DNA from: Pseudomonas paralcaligenes
GTDB taxonomy: Bacteria > Pseudomonadota > Gammaproteobacteria > Pseudomonadales > Pseudomonadaceae
Assembly: GCF_019655855.1 (NCBI RefSeq)
Contig: NZ_BPFX01000014.1
Span: forward strand, 62,001-126,000
DNA length: 64,000 nucleotides
Direction of reading: 5' to 3'
Below are positions 28,339 through 36,196 of the stretch, in pieces (positions within the stretch are counted from its first letter, which is position 1; each line of letters starts with the position of its first letter). The position numbers and the translations under genes are program-made. Below the pieces are notes generated by a model, which was not told the DNA's origin, ran no database searches, and saw nothing but the letters and a program-made list of their open reading frames with translations.

Positions 28339-31293
28339 TCAGTTTCCGTTGATGTTGAGGATGGAGCGGAACTTCGCGGGGTCGCGCGACATGGCGATGA
28401 CGATCGCGTCCTGCCCGATCGGCCCGGACATGACGTTGCCGATTCGGGCCGGGTCGTCGACCAGGTAGAAGTTCTGGCTGTTCTTGAGGGTGGCGCCCAT
28501 GCTCGTAGCCGGCTCGGCCAGCCGGCCGGAGGAAGGCATCGTCGGAGCCGGCAGCGCGGGGGCTGGGACGCCTGCCAGCCCGCCGGTGCTGTGATAAACC
28601 GAGCGCCTGGCCGCCCACTCATCCAGGGCGGCCATGCCCCGCGCATTGAAGTCGTGCAGGAACGGAAGCGCGCCCTGTTGGGTGACGACCGCCGCCCGAG
28701 TCACGAACTCATTGTTCGATAGCCAGGCCTGGATGCTGTCGGACGTGCCGGTGCCTGGCCCGGTGATATGGCCACCTGTTGCCGCTGCGACAGCAGCGAC
28801 TTGCGCAACGGTACCGAGCGTGTCGGCAGTCGAGCCTGCGGCCTGCGCCGTGGCAATCGCCGTTGCCATCGCCGATGCCGCAGCTGTACCCGCCGAAGTG
28901 ATACTTGTGGCCATGGCGGTCGCAGCAGCACTACCGGCCGAAGTGATGCCAGTCCCCATGGCAGTGGCACCAGTGGTCGTTGCGGTAGTGATGGCTGTGG
29001 CTGTTGCTGTGGCGGCTGCGCTTCCTGCAGCACCATCGAACAGCGCTCCCGAAGCCATCTCGGCGAGCTGTTGCGATGCAAGGCTGGCCAACGAGCTGGA
29101 GATGCTGTTCACGAACGACAGCGCCGCCTCCTGCAGGTCCATCGTGCCCGTGGCCAAGCCCTGCAGGGCGTTCTGCAGGCCGGTCTCGAATCCAGACTTG
29201 AGGGCGTTGGCGAACTCGTTGGCGACTGTGCGCAGCCCCTGCAGGCGCACCTCAAGGTCGCGGAGCCGTTCCAGGGCCGCGGGGTCGCCGGTGGCGGCCG
29301 CCAGCTCGCGCATCTTCGGCAGCAGCTGCTCGATCTGGTCTGCGGTGAGCTTATTGAGGTCCAGGATCTGCTGGCGGGCGCCAATCTCGCTCAGCAGGCC
29401 GGCCTGCTGCTGCGACTGGATGCTGCTCTCGCGCCGGGACTGCTCCGAAAATATGCGGTCGACCTGGGCATTCAGCTCGTCCAGCTGCGCCGACGCCTGC
29501 TCGACGTTGATCAGCCGATTGATCAGGTCCAGCCCGGCCTGGTCGCCGCGCTCCTGCAGACGCTTGATCAGCTCGCCATACTGCTGCTCGATCTGCAGGG
29601 CCGCCGCGGCTGCCTGCTGACCCTGAGCCGCCAGCAGCTGCGCCTGGATCGTGGCGAGCTGTTTACCATCGGCATCCGCCTGGCGCTTGCGCTCACCCTG
29701 ATCGATCAGCACCAGCGCGGCCGCGGCCCGCTCATGCAGAGTGCCGGTCAGGTTCTTCTCGGCGAGGTCGTACTGGCGCACCTCGGCGGCGTTCATGCCG
29801 ATGGTGGCGGCCTGGCGCTCCAGCTGGGCGACAAACTGCTGTTGGTTCTTCAGCTCCCTGTCCGTGGGGGTCCGCTTCTTACGCTCCGCGTAACGTGCCT
29901 CGATCCGCGCGATGTCCTGCTCGATCTTGTCGGAAGCAATCAGGGCGGAGTTAGGGTCGGTAGCGCGGATTTTCTCGACGTTGGCCCGGTACTCGGCGAT
30001 CGCCTTTTCCTTCTGTTCGGCCTTGGTGAGGCCCTGCTCGCGCACCTTGGCGATAGCCTGCTGGGCCTCGATGGACTCTTGGTTGAGACGTGCCATCTCG
30101 CCCTGCCACGCGGCTTCCTGGTCACGCTGCTGAATCCTGAGGCGCAGGCTGTGGCGGTCCTGCTCCAGCTGCTTGGCACCTTCTTCGGTCGCGCCCTGGA
30201 TCTGCGGGAAAATCTGGTCCCACAACTCCTTCACCGCCCCCAAGGGGCCAAGCATCACGCCGCTGGCGGCCACCGCCCCGTTGTCGAGCCCCTTGCGGTC
30301 GAGGGCGGCGAGCTGCTCTTCCAGGGTCTGCTCGCGGCCGACCGACAGCATCTCGTCCCAGGCTTCGGCCGCCGCCGTCTTGATTCCCTGCCAGGCCTTC
30401 TCGATCAGCCCGAGATGGCCGGTGATCTCCGTCGCGCGCTCACGCATCGCCGAGTTGAGCTGCTCGAAGGCGAGCTGGGCGGCGGCCGCTTCATCCCCCT
30501 GATCCTCCAGGGCCTTGATCTGCTCGTACACGCTGGCGGTCAGGTAGTTGTACTGCTCGTTCAGCTTCGCCGACGCGGCGGCCGGCTCGTCTGCCAGGCG
30601 CTTAAACTCCTCGACGGTGTCCCCGACCGCCTTGCCTACCGCGTTCTCCATGACCACGGCGGTGGTGGCGATCTCGCGGATCTGCGCCGCGGTGAACTTC
30701 CCAGCGCGGGTCACTTCGGCCAGCGCGGCGGCGGCCTGACCCTGGGTGCCCGAGATGCCGTCGATCTCGCTGGCCATGTTCATCAGCTGGTCGGCGCTGG
30801 TACCGGCTGCGTTGCCGGTCAGGATGATCGACTTGTTGAGCTCGAAGCCTTCCTGGGAGCCCTGACGGTAGGCGATCGCCAGTGCCCCGGCAGAAGCCAC
30901 CGTGGCGCCGATCGCAAGTGTTAGCGGATTGAGGATGCTGAGCAGCGCTCGGCCGGCATTGCCGACGCCGTTGAAGGAGTCCCGCAGCTGGCCACCCTGT
31001 TGGATGGCGACCATCCAGATCGGCATTCCGCTCGCCACAGAGGTGACCACGTCGGTGATCTGCATCGGCAGCTGTCGCATCGCCTGCTGGTACTGCCCGA
31101 CGGTCATGCCGGCGGCGTGCATCACCTTGGCCTGGGAGTTCATCGAGCTGCTGAACCTTCCAACGGCAACCGATGAGGTCTGCACGTTGCGCTCAACCGC
31201 CTGGATGTCACCGGACAGCCCCTGCAGCTCGCGCCGGCCTTCTTCAAGGTCAGCCTTCAGGCGCAGTGCGAGGTCTAGGTTGCGGGTGGCCAT
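28339..31293 (-). CDS. Tail tape measure protein
   Basis: A 984-aa protein setting tail length. The N-terminal MATRNLDLALRLKADLEEGR with coiled-coil, two hydrophobic central segments (PLTLAIGATVASAGALAIAY and neighbours), then a long helical region rich in Gln/Ala/Glu is typical. Near residues 770-880 there is a low-complexity Ala/Thr/Ser/Gly stretch with repeated ATAMATSITSAG-like units. This is normal length for a siphophage tail of roughly 150 nm. It begins 60 bp after one copy of the late motif (31353-31374) and starts the tail operon. Confidence 0.9.
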   Translation of the reverse strand: MATRNLDLALRLKADLEEGRRELQGLSGDIQAVERNVQTSSVAVGRFSSSMNSQAKVMHAAGMTVGQYQQAMRQLPMQITDVVTSVASGMPIWMVAIQQGGQLRDSFNGVGNAGRALLSILNPLTLAIGATVASAGALAIAYRQGSQEGFELNKSIILTGNAAGTSADQLMNMASEIDGISGTQGQAAAALAEVTRAGKFTAAQIREIATTAVVMENAVGKAVGDTVEEFKRLADEPAAASAKLNEQYNYLTASVYEQIKALEDQGDEAAAAQLAFEQLNSAMRERATEITGHLGLIEKAWQGIKTAAAEAWDEMLSVGREQTLEEQLAALDRKGLDNGAVAASGVMLGPLGAVKELWDQIFPQIQGATEEGAKQLEQDRHSLRLRIQQRDQEAAWQGEMARLNQESIEAQQAIAKVREQGLTKAEQKEKAIAEYRANVEKIRATDPNSALIASDKIEQDIARIEARYAERKKRTPTDRELKNQQQFVAQLERQAATIGMNAAEVRQYDLAEKNLTGTLHERAAAALVLIDQGERKRQADADGKQLATIQAQLLAAQGQQAAAAALQIEQQYGELIKRLQERGDQAGLDLINRLINVEQASAQLDELNAQVDRIFSEQSRRESSIQSQQQAGLLSEIGARQQILDLNKLTADQIEQLLPKMRELAAATGDPAALERLRDLEVRLQGLRTVANEFANALKSGFETGLQNALQGLATGTMDLQEAALSFVNSISSSLASLASQQLAEMASGALFDGAAGSAAATATATAITTATTTGATAMGTGITSAGSAAATAMATSITSAGTAAASAMATAIATAQAAGSTADTLGTVAQVAAVAAATGGHITGPGTGTSDSIQAWLSNNEFVTRAAVVTQQGALPFLHDFNARGMAALDEWAARRSVYHSTGGLAGVPAPALPAPTMPSSGRLAEPATSMGATLKNSQNFYLVDDPARIGNVMSGPIGQDAIVIAMSRDPAKFRSILNINGN

Positions 31294-31352
31294 GGGCGAG
31301 AATCAGCAGCTGGGGGAGTTGCTGCTGATCCTCGCGCGCGCGGGAGGTCGGG

Positions 31353-31374
31353 TCTTTTTGGCTAGCGAAAAATC
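31353..31374 (-). promoter_or_regulatory. Late-promoter-like motif before tape measure gene (copy 1)
   Basis: The 22-bp motif reads TCTTTTTGGC then TAGCGAAAAATC on the plus strand and is identical to the copy at 38799-38820. T-run and A-run flank a GCTAGC centre, a dyad suited to a dimeric activator. It overlaps the stop codon of the methyltransferase gene and lies just upstream of the tape measure gene, where Mu has its third late promoter. Confidence 0.65.
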
Positions 31375-32242
31375 AGTAAGTGGGCGCGCCCCGGTCCGCA
31401 GATATCAACTTGTGGGCGATCCACTCCGCGACTTGCGTAACGACGGCGTTTCCTGCAGCGAAAGCCTCTGCAAGGTTGGCCTCATCCAGCCCGAGGCAAA
31501 GCCCATCATCCGCAGCCTCTCGCTGCCGCTCAACCATCTGATCCCATGCGTCCGGGTGAGCGACGAAAGTGGTGCAGCCCATAGTGATCTGTGATCCGGC
31601 TTTATTCGCCAGGAGAGTATTGGCAGCCCAGGCATCCGCTGCGCATGGCCAGGCGATCTTGCTAGACGCTGGAGGTATTGCGTCCACTGGCGCGGCGTCA
31701 CCCAGCAGCTCCATGGGGGGCATTCGTCGATAACCTGCGACCAGGAAAATCCGGCGACGCTGCTGGGGGACTCCGAAATACTGAGCATTAAGCACTCGCC
31801 AGCATCCCACATACCCGCAGTCCGCAAGGGCCCGGATGACGATCTCAAAGTCTTCGCAATCGTTGACAGAGAGCAGGTTAACGACATTCTCAAGCACCAC
31901 CCACCGGGGTTGAATTTCCTTGATGATTCGTATGACTTCCCAGAAAAGGCTGCTTCGTTCGCCGCGGAGCCCGCGCTTATCCTTGTTGCCGTACCGGGCA
32001 CCGGCGAGACTGATGTCCTGGCAGGGAAAGCCTCCTGTGACGACATCGACTCGGGCCAGGTTGTGCTGGCCGCATTGGCGGACATCTTCAAGTTGGGTTG
32101 CGTGAGGAAATCTATCGGCAAGGACAGCCCGGTTGACCGGATTGAGTTCAACTTGCCAGGTGGTACGGAAACCGGCGTTTTCAAAGCCGACATCAAAGCC
32201 TCCAATGCCTGCGAACAGGCTGCCAATCGTTAGCTGTTGCAT
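31373..32242 (-). CDS. DNA (cytosine-5-)-methyltransferase
   Basis: A 289-aa C5 methyltransferase with all core motifs in order: I (FAGIGGFDVGFENAGF), IV (GGFPCQDIS with catalytic Cys), VI (VVLENV), VIII (PQQRRRIFLVAGYR) and X (AAGNAVVTQVAEWI). The target recognition region is short. It makes 5-methylcytosine in phage DNA; the recognition sequence cannot be deduced. Its ATG overlaps the end of the com-like gene by 13 bp, an arrangement parallel to com-mom of Mu. No restriction enzyme partner is near, so it is an anti-restriction or self-marking gene. Confidence 0.92.
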   Translation of the reverse strand: MQQLTIGSLFAGIGGFDVGFENAGFRTTWQVELNPVNRAVLADRFPHATQLEDVRQCGQHNLARVDVVTGGFPCQDISLAGARYGNKDKRGLRGERSSLFWEVIRIIKEIQPRWVVLENVVNLLSVNDCEDFEIVIRALADCGYVGCWRVLNAQYFGVPQQRRRIFLVAGYRRMPPMELLGDAAPVDAIPPASSKIAWPCAADAWAANTLLANKAGSQITMGCTTFVAHPDAWDQMVERQREAADDGLCLGLDEANLAEAFAAGNAVVTQVAEWIAHKLISADRGAPTY

Positions 32243-32403
32243 TTCTGCGGTCTCAGCAGCAGATGCTCAGGGCATTCGGCGGGGAGGCTCTCGGCCTTCA
32301 GGTGATTGAGTGTCCGGCAGCGCGGACACTTGATTTCCAGTGCATCGAACTGGCCCACACGGGCCAGCAGGCGGTGACAACCGCCACAACGAACATCTTT
32401 CAC
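32230..32403 (-). CDS. com: Com-family translational activator (zinc finger)
   Basis: A 57-aa protein if started at the GTG at 32401-32403 (reads M-KDVRCGGCHRLLARVGQF). Two Cys pairs, RCGGC and KCPRC, form the four-Cys zinc site of Mu Com, which binds the mom mRNA and opens its ribosome site. The length (Mu Com is about 62 aa) and the KDVRC opening decide the start over longer versions. It overlaps the methyltransferase start by 13 bp, so it probably controls translation of that gene. Confidence 0.8.
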   Translation of the reverse strand: MKDVRCGGCHRLLARVGQFDALEIKCPRCRTLNHLKAESLPAECPEHLLLRPQKCNS

Positions 32404-32540
32404 TCTCGGCAACACTCTTACCAAAATGCTAGGCTCGCCGCGCTCACGCGTGAGCGGAGGGCCTTGGCTGGGCTGGCACTGGTGTTGCCTGTTCGGCGCC
32501 CGGTCCTGGTGCTCCAACACCAGGGCCGGGAGCCCTCTTT
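32404..32540 (-). promoter_or_regulatory. Structured leader upstream of com
   Basis: A 137-bp gap in an otherwise packed operon. Read on the minus strand it has a long hairpin with arms CCTGGTG and CACCAGG extended by CCCGG/CCGGG, then the perfect 14-bp palindrome GCTCACGCGTGAGC. No gene is present. It may hold a separate promoter or terminator that uncouples com and the methyltransferase from the structural genes. Confidence 0.5.
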
Positions 32541-32837
32541 CTAATTCGGCGCTGGCCGGTCGAGGCCACAGGCCTGGAGATCGGACAGCGCGTCACGAAC
32601 GGCCTGCACCAAGGTGTACAGGTGTTTGCCTCCAGGGTCGTCGTAGCCGAATTCGTTGACGAAGGTCGAGAAGCTGCTGCCGCGCCCTTGCTTCTGCAAC
32701 CAGGTCTCATAGCGCAGTGCCAACTCCAGCACGCGCAAGCGCAGCATGCGCTGTTCCCGCGCCTGCTCCTTCTGCTGGCGGTGGGCGTAGATGAGCGCGC
32801 GCTCCTCTTCGTCCAGGTCAAACAGTTTCTCGGTCAC
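32541..32837 (-). CDS. Tail-region protein, unknown
   Basis: A 98-aa helical, charged protein (MTEKLFDLDEEERALIYAHR at the start; KHLYTLVQAVRDALSDLQAC near the end). The start overlaps the previous stop (ATGA), so it is translationally coupled to the chaperone genes. Lies between tail-tube/chaperone genes and the com module; a tail-assembly role is inferred from position only. Confidence 0.65.
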   Translation of the reverse strand: MTEKLFDLDEEERALIYAHRQQKEQAREQRMLRLRVLELALRYETWLQKQGRGSSFSTFVNEFGYDDPGGKHLYTLVQAVRDALSDLQACGLDRPAPN

Positions 32838-32977
32838 TTCTGCAGTTCCTTCAGGTGGGCGGTGGCGGCATCGCCACCGGCGAAGGCCAGGTTCACGTCC
32901 ATCAGCGCTTCGGCCCGCTCACGGCGCCGCCGGCGCAGTTCCGCCTCATATAGAAGGAGGAGTTGGCGCTCGGTCAT
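32834..32977 (-). CDS. Second frame of the tail assembly chaperone pair (T-like)
   Basis: A 47-aa frame from ATG 32975-32977 (MTERQLLLLYEAELRRRRRE). The frame is open and protein-like much further upstream, to about 33100 (APRWSDVYATLISAGYGAPA), inside the preceding gene in another frame. This suggests it is either coupled through the ATGA overlap or, more likely, the C-terminal part of a G-T type frameshift fusion as in many long-tailed phages. No canonical slippery heptamer is evident; GGAAAGGGGC near 33064-33074 (minus strand) is the best candidate. Confidence 0.6.
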   Translation of the reverse strand: MTERQLLLLYEAELRRRRRERAEALMDVNLAFAGGDAATAHLKELQK

Positions 32978-33489
32978 GCGCCCGAGGGCAGCGGGGGCTC
33001 CGTATCCGGCGGAGATGAGGGTGGCGTAGACGTCTGACCAGCGCGGCGCCTTGCCTCGGCTGCGCCCCTTTCCGCGTGCGCCCTGTTGACCAGAGCGCGC
33101 AGATAGAAAGGGCCATTGACGGACCACCACGCCATCAGGAGGTCCTGGCCATCCTGCTGGTTCAGCGTGCGCATCCACTCGACGTCGACGTCGGCCGAGA
33201 TCGCCACCAGCTCGACGACCAGGTCCACATGCTGGCCGAGCACGACGATGATCTGCTCCAGCTCCAGGCCGCCGCCAGTAATGAGCTTGTACAGGTCATC
33301 GAGCAACGGCTGCACTCGCGGGCGCAGCTGCAGCCCCTCGATGAAGCCGTATTCGCGCACGACCAGGTCGCGCCCGGCGATCTGCAGCGCGCCCTCGGGG
33401 TGCAGCACCTGCAGGTCGTTGTCGCCCGCAGAAGCCGCCGGCGGGGCGACATCTTTTTTCGGCTTGGGCTTCGCTACCGTGCGCGCCAT
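32974..33489 (-). CDS. Tail assembly chaperone (G-like), B3 type
   Basis: A 171-aa protein with a Lys/Pro-rich N-terminus (MARTVAKPKPKKDVAPPAAS) and a helical core (RDLVVREYGFIEGLQLRPRV; LMAWWSVNGPFYLRALVNRA). The last 30 residues are low-complexity Ser/Pro/Thr and overlap a better-looking protein in the -1-type frame. It lies directly between the tail tube gene and downstream tail genes, the usual place of chaperones needed for tape-measure assembly. Confidence 0.6.
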   Translation of the reverse strand: MARTVAKPKPKKDVAPPAASAGDNDLQVLHPEGALQIAGRDLVVREYGFIEGLQLRPRVQPLLDDLYKLITGGGLELEQIIVVLGQHVDLVVELVAISADVDVEWMRTLNQQDGQDLLMAWWSVNGPFYLRALVNRAHAERGAAEARRRAGQTSTPPSSPPDTEPPLPSGA

Positions 33490-33490
33490 G

Positions 33491-34240
33491 TCACGCGGCC
33501 TTCTGGTCGATGCGGCCGAAGCCGCCGAAGTTGGCGTCGCGGGCGTTCACGACGTCGTACAGCACGCTGCCGGTCAGCGAGAAGTTGCCGTACTCGTCAT
33601 TGATCAGCGCAAGATCGGTGACCGGGTCGAACGAGCAGCGGTAGAGGGTGACGATCACCGGCTCGTCGGTCTCGGTGTTGATTCCGTCCAGCAGGATGTA
33701 GCGCTCGGGCGGGGCGGCGGTGAACATCGTGAAGGACTCGCGCTCGGCGTAGGTGTACGCGGCCTTGAACGGCTGGATGAATGCCCCCGGATCGAGGATC
33801 TCGATCAAGCCGGCATTGGCCGACTCCAGACGATAGTTGGCGGTCGGCAAGGGCGCCGGCGTACCGGCGCTGTCGGTAATGGCCAGGGCCGAAATGAACG
33901 GATGGTCCAAACGAACATAGTCGCCCTCGAGCACACCATCCGGGAAGGGTTCACCCGTTACAGTGCTACCTGGCACGTTCAACTGGCTGGCCCAGATCGC
34001 GAGCGCGATGTTCTGAGGCAACCATTCATCGAACACCATGTTGAGGGTCGCGGCCTTACCGCGGCGAAGGCGGCCGTATTGCATCCGCAGCCCCGAGAAG
34101 CTCTCGGTTTTGTTCGAGCTTTCAGTGGCCAACTGCAGCGTCATCGTCGGCACGTTCCCGGCCCATTGAGGCTTCAGCAGCTTGCCTGCCGCCGTGCGCT
34201 CGCCGGCCCACACTTTTCCCTGGAAAGAAAACAGGCTCAT
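33491..34240 (-). CDS. Major tail tube protein
   Basis: A 249-aa protein starting MSLFSFQGKVWAGERTAAGK. Beta-rich, no catalytic motif; segments such as LRRGKAATLNMVFDEWLPQN and FGGFGRIDQKAA resemble tail-tube proteins of B3-type phages. Position between the gp37/gp38-like head-tail genes and the chaperone pair supports the call. One base separates it from the chaperone gene. Confidence 0.7.
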   Translation of the reverse strand: MSLFSFQGKVWAGERTAAGKLLKPQWAGNVPTMTLQLATESSNKTESFSGLRMQYGRLRRGKAATLNMVFDEWLPQNIALAIWASQLNVPGSTVTGEPFPDGVLEGDYVRLDHPFISALAITDSAGTPAPLPTANYRLESANAGLIEILDPGAFIQPFKAAYTYAERESFTMFTAAPPERYILLDGINTETDEPVIVTLYRCSFDPVTDLALINDEYGNFSLTGSVLYDVVNARDANFGGFGRIDQKAA

Positions 34241-34250
34241 CGGTAGCTCC

Positions 34251-34433
34251 TCAGTTCGCGGCCGGCTTGTCGCCAGCGATGATCTTGTTCGCGATCAACC
34301 ATGCCTTGTCGGCGATGTTGACCTCGATCTCGTCCTTCTCCTGGTACTCACGCCCTGCATGGGTATGCGGCTTCAAGAGGGTGACTTTTTCGAGCTTCTG
34401 CTCTTCGGCCTTGGCCGGGGTCTTGATGCTCAT
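34251..34433 (-). CDS. Short protein at the head-tail junction (gp38-like position)
   Basis: A 60-aa protein (MSIKTPAKAEEQKLEKVTLL) starting at ATG 34431-34433, overlapping the previous stop by ATGA. Its position just after the gp37-like gene is that of Mu gp38. The sequence resembles small DUF7210-type phage proteins with a Thr-His-Ala-Gly-x-Glu segment (KPHTHAGREYQEKDEI). Role unknown. Confidence 0.65.
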   Translation of the reverse strand: MSIKTPAKAEEQKLEKVTLLKPHTHAGREYQEKDEIEVNIADKAWLIANKIIAGDKPAAN

Positions 34434-34879
34434 TGGGTTCTCCCGATGGCGTGTTGGGTTTGATAGATGTCGGCCCACACAAGGACGTTGGTGTCGTAGT
34501 CGATCACTTTGCCCTGGACGAGCTGGCAGTCGCGGGACATCGCCAGGGGCGGTCTCCAGCCGATCAGCGCATTGCGTACAAGCGGCAGCAGGGCCTTCAG
34601 GTCGTCGGCGGCAGCGGCTCCGCGGTTGTCCCGGTAGTTGGTCACAGCCAGCGTCACGCCGAAATGCACCGCCGCGACCTGCCGTCGCCCGGCGCCGGCA
34701 TTGCCCTGATCGCGCGGTTCGGCGGTTTCCTGGGCGAGCACGACGAACACCTGCGGCGGCCGGAAGTCGCGCAGCGCCGTGACCGCTGCCAGATCCGCGG
34801 CGGTGCCCAGGGTGAAGGTCCTGGGCAGCTCCGCGCGTAGCCGCTCGATGACGAGCTGGTGATCGAACGGCGCGCTCAT
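34430..34879 (-). CDS. Mu gp37-like protein (DUF1834)
   Basis: A 149-aa protein (MSAPFDHQLVIERLRAELPR). The pattern of an N-terminal helix, FRPPQVFVVLAQETAEPRD in the middle and a hydrophobic-rich end (NALIGWRPPLAMSRDCQLVQ) matches DUF1834/gp37 of Mu-like prophages, a head-tail completion or tail-terminator-like protein. Overlaps DUF1320 gene upstream and the 60-aa gene downstream. Confidence 0.75.
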   Translation of the reverse strand: MSAPFDHQLVIERLRAELPRTFTLGTAADLAAVTALRDFRPPQVFVVLAQETAEPRDQGNAGAGRRQVAAVHFGVTLAVTNYRDNRGAAAADDLKALLPLVRNALIGWRPPLAMSRDCQLVQGKVIDYDTNVLVWADIYQTQHAIGRTQ

Positions 34880-35388
34880 CCAAAATCCTTCAGGGTGTGC
34901 CGGTCGAACACCCGGGGCGGCGCGGAGAATTCCGGCGTACCGCCGCTGACCGGCGCGATAGGGTCGTCCGGCCCGAGGCTGAATTTGCCATCCGCAACCA
35001 GCTGCAGAAACTTCAGGGCGTCGCGGTAATCGCGGAGGATCGGGTCGGTTGCCTCGGCGGAAAGCCGGTCCTTGTGGATCAGGTACCGGGCAATCGCCCT
35101 GGCCCAGGCCGTGACAATGCTGAAGCGAGTAGCCAGCGGCAGCGGGTAGCCGCGCCGGCGCAGATATCCGTCGATGATCGCCTGGGCGTCATTGATCGCC
35201 GAGACGATCACGTCCAGCGTCTCGGTGCCGATCTGCACCTCCTCGGCCGGCCAACTGCCCACCGGCTCGCCGCGCAGCAGCGCATCGAGCAGGTCCGGCG
35301 CAACGGATGGGTAGCGCAGCGGAGTCGCCGCCTGCGCGAGTTCCGTAGCACCAGGACGGTCGGCCAGCTCGGGGAGGGTCACGTACAT
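34876..35388 (-). CDS. Mu gp36-like protein (DUF1320)
   Basis: A 170-aa helical protein. MYVTLPELADRPGATELAQA, then INDAQAIIDGYLRRRGYPLP, is the DUF1320/gp36 signature, a head-tail connector adaptor of Mu-like phages. The ATG at 35386-35388 lies 2 bp after the acb2 stop; a TTG start that would overlap is less likely. Overlaps the gp37-like gene by 4 bp. Confidence 0.85.
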   Translation of the reverse strand: MYVTLPELADRPGATELAQAATPLRYPSVAPDLLDALLRGEPVGSWPAEEVQIGTETLDVIVSAINDAQAIIDGYLRRRGYPLPLATRFSIVTAWARAIARYLIHKDRLSAEATDPILRDYRDALKFLQLVADGKFSLGPDDPIAPVSGGTPEFSAPPRVFDRHTLKDFG

Positions 35389-35390
35389 GC

Positions 35391-35720
35391 TCAGCAACCC
35401 TCCGGCTGCGCTACCGCGCGCACCAGGGCCATGATGCCGGTCTGAATGTCGGTCTTGCCCAGGGAGGCCCAGCGCTGCGGCTCAGCGGCCAGGAAACGGC
35501 GAAGCTCCACGCACTCGGCGGTGGCCTCATCCTGCGGCGAGCGCTTGGATGCTACGGCTGCTGCTTGCTTCACCTCCAGGTCGGTCCCGAGACGCCCTGC
35601 GAGTTCCGCCTGCAGGGCCAGTAGCTCGGCCCCCTTGGCCTTGATGCGGTTCATCAGGTCGACCTCGGCCTGACTCAGCTCGCGGTATCCCTTGATCTTG
35701 CGGTGCTGGTTTTCCATCAC
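35391..35720 (-). CDS. acb2: Acb2 anti-CBASS cyclic-nucleotide sponge
   Basis: A 109-aa protein beginning MENQHRKIKGYRELSQAEVD and ending LGKTDIQTGIMALVRAVAQP, the two-helix pattern of the Acb2/Tad1 hairpin family (Vs.4 in T4). Acb2 was described from Pseudomonas transposable phages such as PaMx33 as a sponge binding 3',3'-cGAMP and related messengers, blocking CBASS. Tyr11 and Lys26, reported as needed for ligand binding, are at the same positions here. A linker of about 30 residues between the helices (GTDLEVKQAAAVASKRSPQD) may be longer than usual. The ATG overlaps the preceding stop (ATGA) within the structural operon, so it would be made late. Confidence 0.82.
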   Translation of the reverse strand: MMENQHRKIKGYRELSQAEVDLMNRIKAKGAELLALQAELAGRLGTDLEVKQAAAVASKRSPQDEATAECVELRRFLAAEPQRWASLGKTDIQTGIMALVRAVAQPEGC

Positions 35721-36145
35721 TCGCTCCCTCGCTGGATCGCGCCGAGGGTGACCAGCACACCGGCCGCCTTCTCGTCCTCGATCACCACCTGGTCGCCGAA
35801 GGTGTACAGCTCGCCGTCGTGCTCGAGGCGTTCCCGATTGACGACGTAGCTGTCGTCGAACTCGCCCAGGTCCTGGTGGCCGGTAACAAGGAGGGCATCC
35901 TGCCCGGTGGTACCCGCGCCTTCATCCCCGGCGCTGTTCGCCGGGGCTTCGCCGCCGGATTCGTTGGCTTGCCCAGCCGTCCCGCCTGGGGCGGCCGGCT
36001 GCTGGTTGCTCAGGCGCAAGGCCTCGGCTTGAGCCTCTTCCTTGTTGCCGGTCCACTCGGCAACCCGCTCGCCGGCGGCGTTCTTCACGCCCCAGCGGCC
36101 GCCGCCCAGGTGATAGGCGACGAAGGCATTCGGTTTATCGGTCAT
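35717..36145 (-). CDS. Structural-region protein, unknown
   Basis: A 142-aa protein: N-terminal domain MTDKPNAFVAYHLGGGRWGV with a WT-x-NKEEA helix, a Gly/Ala/Asn-rich linker (residues 50-85), and an acidic beta-like C-terminal part (EHDGELYTFGDQVVIEDEKA). Lies between the major capsid and acb2 genes. No family recognised; the C-terminal part could be a small decoration domain. Confidence 0.6.
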   Translation of the reverse strand: MTDKPNAFVAYHLGGGRWGVKNAAGERVAEWTGNKEEAQAEALRLSNQQPAAPGGTAGQANESGGEAPANSAGDEGAGTTGQDALLVTGHQDLGEFDDSYVVNRERLEHDGELYTFGDQVVIEDEKAAGVLVTLGAIQRGSE

Positions 36146-36196
36146 CGCTGCGATCTCCGCGGGCGGCCAGATCGGCCGCCCTGGTCAGGTGGTCGA

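Noticed and set aside
28768..30924. 718-codon rightward frame opposite the tape measure gene
   Set aside because: Antisense shadow of a recognised tape measure protein.
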